A DNA stretch of 64,000 nucleotides from Phascolarctobacterium sp. (lineage in GTDB: Bacteria > Bacillota > Negativicutes > Acidaminococcales > Acidaminococcaceae). The stretch lies in assembly GCF_030531065.1 (NCBI RefSeq), contig NZ_JAUNOQ010000006.1, forward strand, positions 1-64,000. The letters run 5' to 3'. The notes beneath the pieces are model-generated. The model ran no database searches, had not been told where the DNA came from, and worked only from the letters and a program-made list of their open reading frames with translations. Every line of letters begins with the position of its first letter. The first letter of the stretch is position 1. The translations under genes were made by a program, and so were the position numbers. Below, one piece after another: positions 43,308 to 52,361 of the stretch.

Positions 43308-44075
43308 GTGGAACGAGAAAATACAACGCGACGGCCTGCGCGGTATTCTTTAATAGATAGTATACGCGGCGTTGCCATCATGGGCGTGGTTCTGTACCAT
43401 TTTTTGTATGATTTGAATATAGTGTTCGGCTTGAACCCGGCGTGGGTAAAGCTACCTTTAGTACAGTTCTGGCAGGAAGGAACCTGCTGCTTGTTTATCA
43501 TGGTTTCGGGGTTCGTCTGGCGCCTGGGAAAAGCGTCGTGCCTGCGCCGGGGCCTGCAGCTCAATTTGCTGGGGCTTGGCATCACGCTGCTGACGTTTGC
43601 GGTTGCGCCTTCGCAGCTGATTTTATTCGGCATGCTTAATTTTATGGGCTGCGCCGCCTTATTGATGCTGCCTTTAAGCGGGCAGGCCGATAATTTACCG
43701 CCGCTTTTCGGTATGGCGCTTAGCTTGATGGCGTTCGTTTTCTTCCATGACGTTGCCGAAGGCGCGGTGGGTTTAGGCGCGTTATGGTCGGTGGCGTTGC
43801 CGGAAGCCTGGTATGAAAGCAAAATTTTGCTGCCGTTGGGTTTGCCTTATGCGGGCTTTTATTCCAGCGATTATTTTCCGCTGCTGCCGTGGTTCGGTAT
43901 GTTTGCGTTTGGGTATTATTTGTACGCTTATTGCCGGGAACGCGGAGCGCTGGAGCGACTGGCTGTTGGCGAGACGCCTCTGCTAAGCTGGGCAGGACGT
44001 CATACTTTAAAAATTTATTTGCTGCATCAGATTGTATGTATGCCGTTGGCAGCAGCCATTGCTTACGTTAGCTAA
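43308..44075 (+). CDS. DUF1624/HGSNAT-like acyltransferase-type membrane protein
   Basis: The 255-residue protein has about seven membrane helices and starts with the family motif SLIDSIRGVAIMGVVLYHFL, which carries the conserved Arg, Gly and His. Further pieces are FIMVSGFVWRLGKA, LLPWFGMFAFGYYLYAY and WAGRHTLKIYLLHQIV. Related proteins transfer acetyl groups across membranes (heparan glucosaminide acetyltransferase type), but the substrate is unknown. GTG 43308 follows GGGGAGAA. It stands alone between the binding protein and the TRAP transporter. Confidence 0.78.
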   Translation: MERENTTRRPARYSLIDSIRGVAIMGVVLYHFLYDLNIVFGLNPAWVKLPLVQFWQEGTCCLFIMVSGFVWRLGKASCLRRGLQLNLLGLGITLLTFAVAPSQLILFGMLNFMGCAALLMLPLSGQADNLPPLFGMALSLMAFVFFHDVAEGAVGLGALWSVALPEAWYESKILLPLGLPYAGFYSSDYFPLLPWFGMFAFGYYLYAYCRERGALERLAVGETPLLSWAGRHTLKIYLLHQIVCMPLAAAIAYVS

Positions 44076-44205
44076 ATTGCGCTTTTGCTCACTGCCGTCC
44101 GGTTATGAGAATTTTGTCAAAAACACATGAAAAATATTCGCGAAAGGTGTATAATAAACAGGACTCTTACATTTGAATATATCGCTGTTAGGGGAGATTG
44201 GTAGT

Positions 44206-46149
44206 ATGGTAGAAAAACAAGCGTCGCAGGAAAATTTGGATAAAAAGGCGCAGGCGCTATTGGAAGAGAAAGATTCCGATGCGCGTATGCGCACGTATAA
44301 AGAACCGCTGAATAAGCTGATTGTCGGACTGCTGTGCGTCTGGGCTGCGTTCCAGCTGTATTTTACGACGTTGGGCGCTATCAGCGCTATCAATTTGCGC
44401 GCCGTGCACTGCATATTTTTGCTGGTCTTTACTTTTTTGCTGTTCCCAACATATAAAAAAGAAAAACGGCTGCGCAGCCTGCCACCGGTGTGGGATATGC
44501 TGCTCATCGCCGTGGGCGTCGGCAGCTTTGCGTATCTGATTTTGAATTTCCCGCGTATCGCTATGACGGGCGGACGCATCGACGATTTTGAAGTGGCGAT
44601 TGCGGGCGCGGCTTTGCTGGTTGTTTTTGAAGCGGCTCGCCGTGCTTCCGGAAATTTGGCGGTGCTGGCGCTGCTGTTTTTGGGCTACAACTGGTTCGGC
44701 GAATATTTGCCGGGCTATCTGGGGCATAACGGCTTTACGCTCAAGCGCGTGCTGATTACGCAATTCTGGGGGACGCAGGGCGTACTGGGTACTGGTATCG
44801 GCGTATCCGCCACTTATATTTTCCTGTTCGTACTTTTTGGCGCGTATTTAAAATACAGCGGCTTTTCCAAATTTATCAACGACTTTTCGCTGACGCTGGT
44901 AGGTCAGACTCCCGGCGGCCCGGCGAAGGTTGCCGTGCTGGCTTCCGCGCTTATGGGCATGATTAACGGCTCCGCTGTAGCCAACGTAGCTACTACGGGC
45001 ACGATTACGATTCCTTTGATGAAGCAGACGGGCTACAAGAAGGAATTTGCCGGAGCCGTCGAGGCGGTGGCTTCTACCGGCGGCCAGTTCTGCCCGCCGA
45101 TTATGGGCGCGGTGGGCTTTGTTATGGCGGAATTTTTGGGCATCAGCTATACTAAGGTTATGCTGGCGGCCATTGTTCCGGCGCTTTTGTATTACGTGGG
45201 CCTTTTAATGGCTGTGCATTTTGAGGCGATGCGCCTGGGGCTGTCCGGTTTGTCTAAAGAAAATATTCCCAACGCTATGAAGGTAGTGAAGGAGCAAGGC
45301 CATCTGGTTATCCCGCTGGTGATGCTCATCGGTTTGATGTTCGCGGGTTATACGCCTCTATACGCGGCCGTCTTTTCCATTTTCGGCACCATCGCCGCCA
45401 GCTGGCTGCGCAAGGAAACGCGCATGACGCCGCAAAAAATTCTGGACGCTACGGTGGAGGGCGCGAAGGGCGCCGTTTCCGTCGGCGTGTGCTGCGTTAT
45501 CATCGGCGTCATTATCGGCACGGTAACGCTGACTAGTATGGGCCTGAATATGGGCTATTTAATTCTCTATCTGGTGGAGAATAATAATATTTACCTGACG
45601 GGCTTTTTGGTAATGATTATGTCCACAATTTTGGGCATGGGCGTACCGGGCGTGGCGGCCTACGTTATTGTGCAGGCCGTAGCCGTGCCCGTGCTTATCG
45701 ACGCGGGCGTTCTGCCGCTGACTTCGCATTTGTTCTGCCTGATTTACGCCTGCCTGTCCAATATTACGCCGCCCGTGGCCATCAGCGCCTACGTGGCTTC
45801 CGGCATTGCCGGTTCCGACCAGACGAAAACGGGGCTGTGGGCGATGCGCCTGGGCATCATCGGCTTTATCATCCCGTTTTTCTTTTTGGATAATCCGGTA
45901 CTGCTCATCGGCGTGGACCCGGACGCTACCATGTATTCCACTCTTTGGGCCGTATTCACGGCTTTGCTGGGCACGGCGGGCTTGGTAGCCGGTCTGGAGG
46001 GCTGGTTCATCAAGCGCTGCAATATTCTGGAGCGCATAATTTTAATCGCGCTGGCGCCGACGCTGCTGTACCCAGGTGTGCTGACGGACGCCATCGGCAT
46101 CGCGGCTTTTGCCGTCGTGGCCGGCGTGCAGTTGTGGCGTAAAAAATAA
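44206..46149 (+). CDS. TRAP transporter permease, fused 4TM/12TM (TAXI type)
   Basis: This 647-residue inner-membrane protein fuses the small (4TM) and large (12TM) TRAP subunits, as is usual for TAXI-TRAP systems. Features include GGQFCPPIMGAVGFVMAEF, GMINGSAVANVATTGTITIP and GMGVPGVAAYVIVQAVAVPV with many helices. Import is driven by an ion gradient. ATG 44206 is chosen because AGGGGAGA lies 8 bases before it; the TTG at 44173 is upstream of that site. Its binding protein follows 59 bases later. Substrates of TAXI systems are often dicarboxylates or amino acids; not decidable here. Confidence 0.92.
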   Translation: MVEKQASQENLDKKAQALLEEKDSDARMRTYKEPLNKLIVGLLCVWAAFQLYFTTLGAISAINLRAVHCIFLLVFTFLLFPTYKKEKRLRSLPPVWDMLLIAVGVGSFAYLILNFPRIAMTGGRIDDFEVAIAGAALLVVFEAARRASGNLAVLALLFLGYNWFGEYLPGYLGHNGFTLKRVLITQFWGTQGVLGTGIGVSATYIFLFVLFGAYLKYSGFSKFINDFSLTLVGQTPGGPAKVAVLASALMGMINGSAVANVATTGTITIPLMKQTGYKKEFAGAVEAVASTGGQFCPPIMGAVGFVMAEFLGISYTKVMLAAIVPALLYYVGLLMAVHFEAMRLGLSGLSKENIPNAMKVVKEQGHLVIPLVMLIGLMFAGYTPLYAAVFSIFGTIAASWLRKETRMTPQKILDATVEGAKGAVSVGVCCVIIGVIIGTVTLTSMGLNMGYLILYLVENNNIYLTGFLVMIMSTILGMGVPGVAAYVIVQAVAVPVLIDAGVLPLTSHLFCLIYACLSNITPPVAISAYVASGIAGSDQTKTGLWAMRLGIIGFIIPFFFLDNPVLLIGVDPDATMYSTLWAVFTALLGTAGLVAGLEGWFIKRCNILERIILIALAPTLLYPGVLTDAIGIAAFAVVAGVQLWRKK

Positions 46150-46208
46150 TACGTTACCTTGCCTTCGGCTGAAGGCTCAATAATAAAATTTACGAGGGAG
46201 AGGATTTT

Positions 46209-47213
46209 ATGAAATCATTTGCTAAATTCAAAAAGCTGGCCTGCGTCGCTCTGGCCGTTTCTATGCTGGCCGGCGCTCTGGCAGGCTGCGGCGGCGAAAA
46301 AAAGGAAGCCGCCAAGGCTCCGGAAAAAATTGTGAAGATTAACTTCCCGACCGCCGGCGCTTCCGGCGCGCTGTATGCAGTTGGCGCCGCCATTACCAAC
46401 AACTGGACGAAAAATGTTCCGGGCGTGCAGGCTGCTAGCCAGGCGTCCGCGGGCGGTATCGCCAATTTGAATATGGTTGCCGGCAACGAGGCGCAGGTTT
46501 CTATCGCCATCAGCTCCAACGTGCTGCAATGCCTGAACGGTACCGACAGCTTTAAGGACCATGCTTATAAAGATTTAAAGGTTATCGGCGGCCTGTATAT
46601 GAACCCAAATCAGGTAGTCGTTACCAAAAACTCCGGCATTAAAACTTTGGCCGACGTTAAGGGCAAGCATTTTGCCGTAGCGGCTGCCGGTTCTTCCGTT
46701 TATAACGAATGCGAAAATCATTTTACTACCGTGGGCTTAAAATTCCCGGAGGATATTAAAGCCGAGCTGATTGCCTTCGGCCCCGCCGCCGATATGCTGC
46801 AAAACGGCACGCTGGACGGCGCGTGGATTATGTCCGGCGCTCCCGCCGCCGCTGTGTCCCAGGCGTTGACCGCTAACTGCCAGCTGGTGGAAATCGACGA
46901 CCAAACACTGGACGCTTTGAAAGCTAAATATCCCTGGTACGCTAAATATACTATTCCTGCCAAGACCTATCCGAATCAGGATAAGGATATCCAAACCTCC
47001 GCTATTAAAATGGTTATGTTCTGCCGCCACGATTTGAGCGAGGATACCGTGTATAAGCTGACGAAATCTTTCTGGGAGCACATCGACGAATTGGGCAAGG
47101 CGCAGAAAAATTTGCAGGGCTTAAAGCCTGCCGACGCTGTTAAGGATATCGCCAACCTGCCGCTGCATCCCGGCGCTGAAAAATATTATAAAGAAATCGG
47201 CGTGCTGAAATAA
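46209..47213 (+). CDS. TAXI-family TRAP transporter solute-binding lipoprotein
   Basis: The 334-residue protein has a lipoprotein signal (LAGALAGCGGE; Cys about 27) and then the TAXI domain. Its conserved parts are FPTAGASGALYAVGAAI, ASAGGIANLNMVAGNEAQVSIA and VAAAGSSVYNECENHF with a later GTLDGAWIMSGAPAAAV. It supplies substrate to the upstream permease. ATG 46209 has GAGGGAGAGG. Directly after its stop begins a remnant of an unrelated symporter gene, so this 3' end borders a rearrangement. Confidence 0.92.
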   Translation: MKSFAKFKKLACVALAVSMLAGALAGCGGEKKEAAKAPEKIVKINFPTAGASGALYAVGAAITNNWTKNVPGVQAASQASAGGIANLNMVAGNEAQVSIAISSNVLQCLNGTDSFKDHAYKDLKVIGGLYMNPNQVVVTKNSGIKTLADVKGKHFAVAAAGSSVYNECENHFTTVGLKFPEDIKAELIAFGPAADMLQNGTLDGAWIMSGAPAAAVSQALTANCQLVEIDDQTLDALKAKYPWYAKYTIPAKTYPNQDKDIQTSAIKMVMFCRHDLSEDTVYKLTKSFWEHIDELGKAQKNLQGLKPADAVKDIANLPLHPGAEKYYKEIGVLK

Positions 47214-47378
47214 GCGGCTGCCAAAACTAAATGGCCTGCGGAGCAGGGCTTGGTATCCATGACGGGAACCTTTATCGATACGATTATCATCTGCACGATG
47301 ACGGGCCTGACTCTGGTGGTCAGCGGCGTGTGGAACGGCGACGTGAGCGGCGCCGTTTTAGGTATGGAGCAGCGCTGA
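47214..47378 (+). pseudogene. Remnant of an alanine/glycine:cation symporter (AGCS/AlsT) gene
   Basis: A 54-codon open stretch begins directly after the TAXI stop codon, without a start of its own. It contains EQGLVSMTGTFIDTIIICTM and TGLTLVVSGVW, which are the conserved late segment of AGCS symporters (about 450 residues when whole). The N-terminal ~300 residues and the C-terminus are missing; it ends at TGA 47376 followed by a terminator. It is best explained as a deletion relic. Confidence 0.8.
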
Positions 47379-47398
47379 CGCCACGGGAAGCTTTTCTT

Positions 47399-47428
47399 CA
47401 CCGCCTTTCGGGGCGGTGATTTTTTTTT
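47399..47428 (+). terminator. Terminator after the TAXI gene and symporter remnant
   Basis: CACCGCC (47399-47405) and GGCGGTG (47412-47418) form a stem with a TTTCGG loop region, followed by eight or more T. Confidence 0.88.
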
Positions 47429-47589
47429 CGCGGGCGGCGGCTAATTCTTCGCGCTTCATAGACAAAGCGCAAGCGAATATGCTAAAATAATATGATAAGA
47501 ACGGCGCGGAATTTTGCGGAGCGCGCCGTCGGGATAATTGCAGAAGCAATCTTTGCTGTAAATTCGCTGACGAGTGGGAGGCACTGAAA

Positions 47590-48291
47590 TTGTTGGCTGA
47601 TAATTTAAAGCAGGTACAAAAAAATATAGCGGACGCTGTGGCGCGGCGCAAGGATAAAAATTTGCTCACCGGGAATACGGTGACGCTGGTCGCCGTGACG
47701 AAAAATCATCCGCCGGAAGTGATTACGGAAGCTTTGGCTTTGGGCGTGCGGAACATCGGCGAAAACCGCGTGCAGGAGGCCAGGCATAAGCAGGAGACAC
47801 TGGGCAAGCAGGGAACCTGGCATCTTATCGGCCATTTGCAGAGCAATAAGGCGCGGCAGGCCGTAGCGTTGTTCGACCTCATCGAATCGGTGGACAGCGA
47901 GCATTTGCTGGCGGCGGTGAATAAAGAAGCCGAGCGTATCGGCAAGGTGCAGGATATTCTGCTGCAGCTGAATATTGCCCATGAGGAGCAAAAGAGCGGG
48001 CTCGGCAGGGAGGATTATTTAGCCCTGCTGCCTGAGCTGGCGGCTTATAAAAACGTGCGCCTGCGCGGGCTGATGGTTATCGCCCGGAAGTGCGACGACG
48101 TGGAGGAAACGCGGCCCGTGTTCGCCGCCGGTTATCGCGCTTTCGCTCGCTTAAAGGAGCAACGCCCGGAGATAGATATTCTTTCCATGGGCATGAGCGG
48201 CGATTATATGATCGCTGTCGAAGAGGGCGCGAACTGCGTCCGCGTAGGCACAGCGCTTTTTGGTCAGCGCGATTATAGTTTGAAATTCTAA
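47590..48291 (+). CDS. yggS: YggS/PLPBP family pyridoxal-phosphate homeostasis protein
   Basis: This single-domain PLP-binding protein balances PLP and amino acid pools and has no known catalytic activity. The 233-residue protein has the PLP Lys in TLVAVTKNHPPEVI. The conserved NIGENRVQEARHKQE, WHLIGHLQSNKARQAV and SMGMSGDYMIAVEEGANCVR (phosphate site) with GTALFG follow. The start is TTG 47590 behind GGGAGG (47575-47580). It leads the ylm-type cell division locus (ylmE position) and is followed by sepF 25 bases later. Confidence 0.94.
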   Translation: MLADNLKQVQKNIADAVARRKDKNLLTGNTVTLVAVTKNHPPEVITEALALGVRNIGENRVQEARHKQETLGKQGTWHLIGHLQSNKARQAVALFDLIESVDSEHLLAAVNKEAERIGKVQDILLQLNIAHEEQKSGLGREDYLALLPELAAYKNVRLRGLMVIARKCDDVEETRPVFAAGYRAFARLKEQRPEIDILSMGMSGDYMIAVEEGANCVRVGTALFGQRDYSLKF

Positions 48292-48316
48292 AAATTTATG
48301 TAAAGCTGGTGAATAT

Positions 48317-48883
48317 ATGAAATTTATCGACCGTATTATGGACGCTTTAAGCTTATATGACGAGGAGGAGCTGCTGGACGAGGAGCTGGAATTGAAAAAG
48401 CCCCTGCCTAAGGAGGAGCCGCCTAAGGAAAAGCCTTCCATTTTCAAACCCAAAAATATCGCGGCGGTTAAGCCGCAGGAGGCAGCAGCGCCCGCGAAGG
48501 AAAAGAAACCGCTGCTGAGCTTCAAAAAGCCGCAGGCCGCCGCGCCGCAGCTGGAAGAAGGCAAGATGAGCAGCCGCACTTTAAATCTGCCCGTGGCTAA
48601 TAAATTAGTGAGCGTGGTGGTGTTGGAACCTGCGAGCTTCGACGATTCGCAAAAAATTGCCGACTACCTGCGCGGCGCCAAGCCCGTGGTAGTAAATTTC
48701 CAGAACACGGACAATGTGGTGGCCAAGCGCATGACCGATTTTATCAGCGGCACTATTTACGCTTTAGGCGGCAGTATGCGCAAGCTGGGACGCAATATTT
48801 TAGTGTGCGCGCCCAAAAACGTGGATATTGACGCCGGTGAGGAAATGTATGACGATAAAGGAGAGCAGCCATGGAAAAAATAA
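48317..48883 (+). CDS. sepF: Cell division protein SepF
   Basis: SepF bundles FtsZ filaments and ties them to the membrane. The 188-residue protein has an N-terminal amphipathic start (KFIDRIMDALSLYDEEEL). A Pro/Lys/Ala-rich linker (about 30-85) follows, and then the SepF core, with VVLEPASFDDSQKIADYLRG, KPVVVNFQNTDNVVAKRMTD and FISGTIYALGGSMRKLGRNI. It overlaps proC by 13 bases. In Bacillus ylmG follows sepF; here proC takes that place. Confidence 0.93.
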   Translation: MKFIDRIMDALSLYDEEELLDEELELKKPLPKEEPPKEKPSIFKPKNIAAVKPQEAAAPAKEKKPLLSFKKPQAAAPQLEEGKMSSRTLNLPVANKLVSVVVLEPASFDDSQKIADYLRGAKPVVVNFQNTDNVVAKRMTDFISGTIYALGGSMRKLGRNILVCAPKNVDIDAGEEMYDDKGEQPWKK

Positions 48884-49701
48884 AGGCTTTATCCGTTAAA
48901 AAGCTGGCCTTTGTAGGCGGCGGCGCTATGGCCGAGGCGATAATTAAAGGCGTTCTCGCCGGGGGTCTGCTGCCTGCCGACGCTATCAGCGTAGGCAACC
49001 GCACCCAAAAACGCTGCGATTATTTGCACGATACTTACGGCGTGCGCGCTACGACCGACAATCTTGCCGCCGTAGCCGAAGCCGACCTGGTTATTTTCGC
49101 CGTGAAGCCGCAGGTAGCGCCCGTTGCTTTGACGCCGGAGCTGGCTGCGGCGATGAAAAAGGACGCCTGGGCGCTGTCCATTATGGGCAGCGTAACGCTG
49201 GAGCAGCTGCACCGCTATGCGCCGGGGTTCCCCGTAATCCGCACCATGCCCAACACGCCGCTGGCGGTGGGCGCGGGCATGACGGCGCTGTGCTGCGACG
49301 AGCGCGTGACGGAAGCTATGAAGCGGGACGCCGCCGCGATTTTCGGCTGCTGCGGTGAAACTGAATTTGTGGGCGAAAGCGCTATCGAAGCTATTACGGC
49401 GATTTCCGGCTGCGGTCCGGGCTATTGCTTCGTGATTATTGACGCGCTGGCCGACGCCGGCGTGCGCGCCGGGCTGCCCAGGGCGCTGGCGATTAAGCTG
49501 GCGGCGCAGACGCTGGCAGGCAGCGGCAAGCTGTGCGTTGAAAGCGGCCTGCATCCCGCGCAGCTGCGCGACCAGGTAACTTCTCCCGGCGGCACGACTA
49601 TCGCCGGCATCCACGCGCTGGAAAACCACGGTGTGCGCGGCGCTTTTTACGACGCGGTACAGGCGGTGCTGCAGCGCAGCCGCGAATTGCAGGGTAAATA
49701 A
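48871..49701 (+). CDS. proC: Pyrroline-5-carboxylate reductase
   Basis: ProC makes proline from pyrroline-5-carboxylate with NAD(P)H. The 276-residue protein has the Rossmann motif FVGGGAMAEAIIKGVL, FAVKPQVAPV, IRTMPNTPLAVGAGMTALC and the active-site region DQVTSPGGTTIAGIHALENHG (in two parts). ATG 48871 follows GGAGAGCAGCC inside the sepF 3' end, so translation is coupled. The metabolic gene sits inside the division locus, between sepF and ylmH. Confidence 0.95.
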   Translation: MEKIKALSVKKLAFVGGGAMAEAIIKGVLAGGLLPADAISVGNRTQKRCDYLHDTYGVRATTDNLAAVAEADLVIFAVKPQVAPVALTPELAAAMKKDAWALSIMGSVTLEQLHRYAPGFPVIRTMPNTPLAVGAGMTALCCDERVTEAMKRDAAAIFGCCGETEFVGESAIEAITAISGCGPGYCFVIIDALADAGVRAGLPRALAIKLAAQTLAGSGKLCVESGLHPAQLRDQVTSPGGTTIAGIHALENHGVRGAFYDAVQAVLQRSRELQGK

Positions 49702-49703
49702 TT

Positions 49704-50489
49704 ATGGCGGACAGAGAAAAAATTTTACGTTATTTTAAAGCCGGCGGCGACGAGCAGCTGGCGGCTAAGCTCTTGGATTTAGCCGAGGGCGCGCATAAAA
49801 GCCGCAAGTTCCGCGTCAGCGAATTTTTAGACCCCCACGCCTATAATGTGGCGGAAATTATCGCCGCAAATTTTGACAGCGTGAAGCTGGAGGCGGACGG
49901 CGGTTTCGCCAACGCCGAAAGAGTGAAGGCGGCTTTTGTGGCCGAAGATTTTTACGGACGGCCGGATTTCGGCATGGCCTTCCTCCTGGCGTCCTGGGAT
50001 AAGCGCTATTACGATTTGTCCCACCGCGATATTCTGGGCGCGTTTATGGGCACGGGCTGCAAGCGCGAAGCCTTGGGCGACATCGTTTTCGTTCCCGAAG
50101 GCGCACAGCTGGTAGTGGATAAGACGCTCTTGAATTATCTGCTGGGCAATCTGACGCAAATCGGCGCGGCCCCCGTAGCGCTGACGGAAATTCCGCGGGA
50201 AGAATTGCTGCAGAAGGAAGAAAAGGTGAAGGTCATTAACGCTACGGTGGCGGACCTGCGCCTGGACGCAGTGGCGGCGGCAGGATACGGCGTGTCCCGC
50301 AGCCGAATGGCGGATGAAATAAAGAGCCTGAACGTCAAGGTCAACTGGAAGGAAGCCAAAAAGGCGGCGCAGCCCGTCAGCGAAGGCGACGTTTTATCCT
50401 TCCGCGGCCGCGGGCGCGTAGAAGTAGCGGAAATTCGCGGCACGACGAAAAAAGGGCGCATCAGCGTAACGCTGAAGCGTTATATATAA
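49704..50489 (+). CDS. ylmH: S4-domain RNA-binding protein YlmH
   Basis: YlmH proteins bind rRNA or stalled 50S subunits (ribosome quality control in Bacillus) and lie in the division locus. The 261-residue protein has the YlmH N-terminal and middle domain (FLDPHAYNVAEIIAANF, YYDLSHRDILGAFMGTGCKR). The S4 domain is at the end (DAVAAAGYGVSRSRMADEIK, VSEGDVLSFRGRGRVEVAEI). It starts 2 bases after the proC stop; translational coupling is likely. Confidence 0.92.
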   Translation: MADREKILRYFKAGGDEQLAAKLLDLAEGAHKSRKFRVSEFLDPHAYNVAEIIAANFDSVKLEADGGFANAERVKAAFVAEDFYGRPDFGMAFLLASWDKRYYDLSHRDILGAFMGTGCKREALGDIVFVPEGAQLVVDKTLLNYLLGNLTQIGAAPVALTEIPREELLQKEEKVKVINATVADLRLDAVAAAGYGVSRSRMADEIKSLNVKVNWKEAKKAAQPVSEGDVLSFRGRGRVEVAEIRGTTKKGRISVTLKRYI

Positions 50490-50507
50490 TAAAGTAGGAG
50501 GAAAAAG

Positions 50508-51323
50508 ATGCTGACTCCTGACGATATAAAAAATAAAAGCTTTTCCAAGGGCTTCCGCGGTTACGAAACGGAAGAAGTGGATAAGTTTATGTCCGAGCTG
50601 ATTAAGGAATATCAGTATTTGTATCTGGATAATCTGGAGCAGAAGGAAACCATCGAGCGGGTAAGCTCCAAGCTGGAATATTATCAGCAGATGGAGGCCA
50701 CCATGCAGAGCACGCTGACGGTAGCGCAGGAAACTGCCGACGAGGTGAAGGCCAACAGCGAAAAGAAGGCGGCGCTTTTGGAGCAGGAAACCGCCGTGAA
50801 GTGCGAGCAGCAGCTGGCGGACGCTAAGGCGGCGGCGCAAAAGCTGCACGACGATACTATGGCTCACGCGGAAAACCTTTATAATCAGACCAAGGTCAAA
50901 ACGGATAATATGCTGCAGGCGGCTATGGCCGAAAGCAATAAGCTGCGCGAGGAGGCCAAGGCTTATGCCGATAATTTGCGGCGCACCGCCGAGGCGGAAA
51001 CGGATAAGCTGCGTTTGACGACCGAGGATTTGTGCAAAAAGCGCGGCAATGCGGCGGCGGCGGAAGCCAATAAGCTGCTGGAGGATGCCCGCAGCGAGGT
51101 GGGCAAAATGATGCTGGAGGCCAACAGCAAGTACCGTAAAATTGTCGGCGACGCCGAGGAGCGCAGCCGCAAAATAATTTTTGAAGCCGAGGCTAGGGCC
51201 TCGCTGGCGGAGCAGACCTACGCCGAGCAGGTGAAAAAATCCATGCTGCACCGCAAGCATATGCAGCATCTGCTGGAAACGCAGCTGGAGCTGATAAAAA
51301 ACTTTAACAATCAATCCGAATAG
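50508..51323 (+). CDS. divIVA: DivIVA-domain cell division protein
   Basis: DivIVA marks curved membranes at poles and septa. The 271-residue protein opens with the DivIVA lipid-binding motif MLTPDDIKNKSFSKGFRGYE. A long coiled coil follows, rich in Ala, Glu and Lys (about 30-260) with repeats such as EANKLLEDARSEVGKMMLEA. It is longer than Bacillus DivIVA (164) because of the extended coiled coil. ATG 50508 follows AGGAGG. Confidence 0.9.
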   Translation: MLTPDDIKNKSFSKGFRGYETEEVDKFMSELIKEYQYLYLDNLEQKETIERVSSKLEYYQQMEATMQSTLTVAQETADEVKANSEKKAALLEQETAVKCEQQLADAKAAAQKLHDDTMAHAENLYNQTKVKTDNMLQAAMAESNKLREEAKAYADNLRRTAEAETDKLRLTTEDLCKKRGNAAAAEANKLLEDARSEVGKMMLEANSKYRKIVGDAEERSRKIIFEAEARASLAEQTYAEQVKKSMLHRKHMQHLLETQLELIKNFNNQSE

Positions 51324-51341
51324 TGGAGCGGAGGTTTAGCG

Positions 51342-52013
51342 ATGATTATTTTGGTGCGACATGGCGAGGCGACTCACCATACTCTGCATCTGACCGGCGG
51401 CTGGACGGACTCGCAGCTGACGGATAAGGGAAGGGCGCAGATTAGGGCGGCGGCGGTCAAGCTGGCGCTGGATTTTGACGGACGCAAGGAAAAGCTGCGC
51501 ATTTTAGCCAGCGATTTGCAGCGGGCCGCCGAATCGGCGCGGATTATTGCGCAGGCAATGAATTTTTCGGGCGAGATAGAATACTGCTCTTTTTTGCGCG
51601 AAAAGAATAACGGCATTGCGGCGGGCATGACCGAGGAGGAGGCCAAGGGCTGCTTTCGTAAGGCGGCGTCGGATAGGGAGCTGGACCACCGCAATTATCC
51701 CGGCGGGGAAACGCGCCGCGAATTTTATGAGCGCAATGTTAAGGGCCTGTGGCGCTGCGCCGATTTGGAAAAGGAAAATCTTTTAATCGTGGCGCATAAG
51801 GGCACGGTGCAGAATATTATTTTTCGCTGGTTGGGGATGGATATGCAGCAGGTGGTGGATTTTAATTTTTCGGTGGATATCGCGCCTGCCAGCGTGACGG
51901 TTTTGGGCATCAATAAATGGCACGAGCATAATATTTACCGCCTGAACGATATCAGTCACTTAACTCATACCGACGGCTTCGGCGTTTTTGATTTTAAGTA
52001 CGAGAAAAAGTAG
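51342..52013 (+). CDS. Histidine phosphatase family protein
   Basis: The phosphoglycerate-mutase-like family uses a phosphohistidine. This 223-residue protein has the catalytic VRHGEATHH at the start. SDLQRAAESARIIAQAM, EKNNGIAAGMTEEEA (acid region) and the second His in LIVAHKGTVQNIIFRWLGM follow. The substrate is unknown; alpha-ribazole phosphatase and PhoE-like enzymes are alternatives. It sits between divIVA and ileS, an addition to the usual locus. ATG 51342 follows GGAGGTT. Confidence 0.87.
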   Translation: MIILVRHGEATHHTLHLTGGWTDSQLTDKGRAQIRAAAVKLALDFDGRKEKLRILASDLQRAAESARIIAQAMNFSGEIEYCSFLREKNNGIAAGMTEEEAKGCFRKAASDRELDHRNYPGGETRREFYERNVKGLWRCADLEKENLLIVAHKGTVQNIIFRWLGMDMQQVVDFNFSVDIAPASVTVLGINKWHEHNIYRLNDISHLTHTDGFGVFDFKYEKK

Positions 52014-52036
52014 GGCAGGAAAAATTACCGTTTGGG

Positions 52037-52065
52037 TTGACTTCTACAGTTCCCTAAGATATAAT
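52037..52065 (+). promoter_or_regulatory. Promoter of the ileS T-box transcript
   Basis: TTGACT (52037-52042), a 17-base spacer and TATAAT (52060-52065). Confidence 0.8.
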
Positions 52066-52084
52066 GATAGTTGTTTTAAATATT

Positions 52085-52330
52085 GCTAACGCGATGATAA
52101 AGACAGTAGCCTGCGGCGCGGAGCAAGCGAGCTGGGGATGGTGTGAGCCCGGCCGTCAGCAAAACAGGTGAAAATCACTTTGGAGCGGATGGGACGAAGG
52201 CAGTAGTTCCATACGGTTGCGCCCGATAAAGCGCACACGAGTGGCGGCGGCTTGGGTCGCTGTCATGAGGGTGGTACCACGGAGTATTTATTGGCTTCGT
52301 CCCTTGTTAGCGGGACGGAGCTTTTTTATT
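52085..52330 (+). ncRNA. T-box leader with Ile (ATC) specifier
   Basis: The conserved T-box sequence AGGGTGGTACCACGG lies at 52268-52282. Stem I ends with GGTGAAAATCACTTTGGAGCG, where ATC (52174-52176) occupies the specifier position and matches isoleucine. The terminator follows: CGTCCC..GGGACG with T6 (about 52298-52328). Uncharged tRNA-Ile should stabilise the antiterminator and switch on ileS. Confidence 0.92.
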
Positions 52331-52361
52331 GTATTATATTTTCACTTGGAGGTTATGGACA

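Larger units (their letters stand above)
52014..52361 (+). other. Promoter and T-box leader region of ileS
   Basis: This 348-base gap has no gene. It holds a consensus promoter (52037-52065), the T-box leader (about 52085-52330) and the ileS Shine-Dalgarno GGAGG (52348-52352). Confidence 0.85.
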
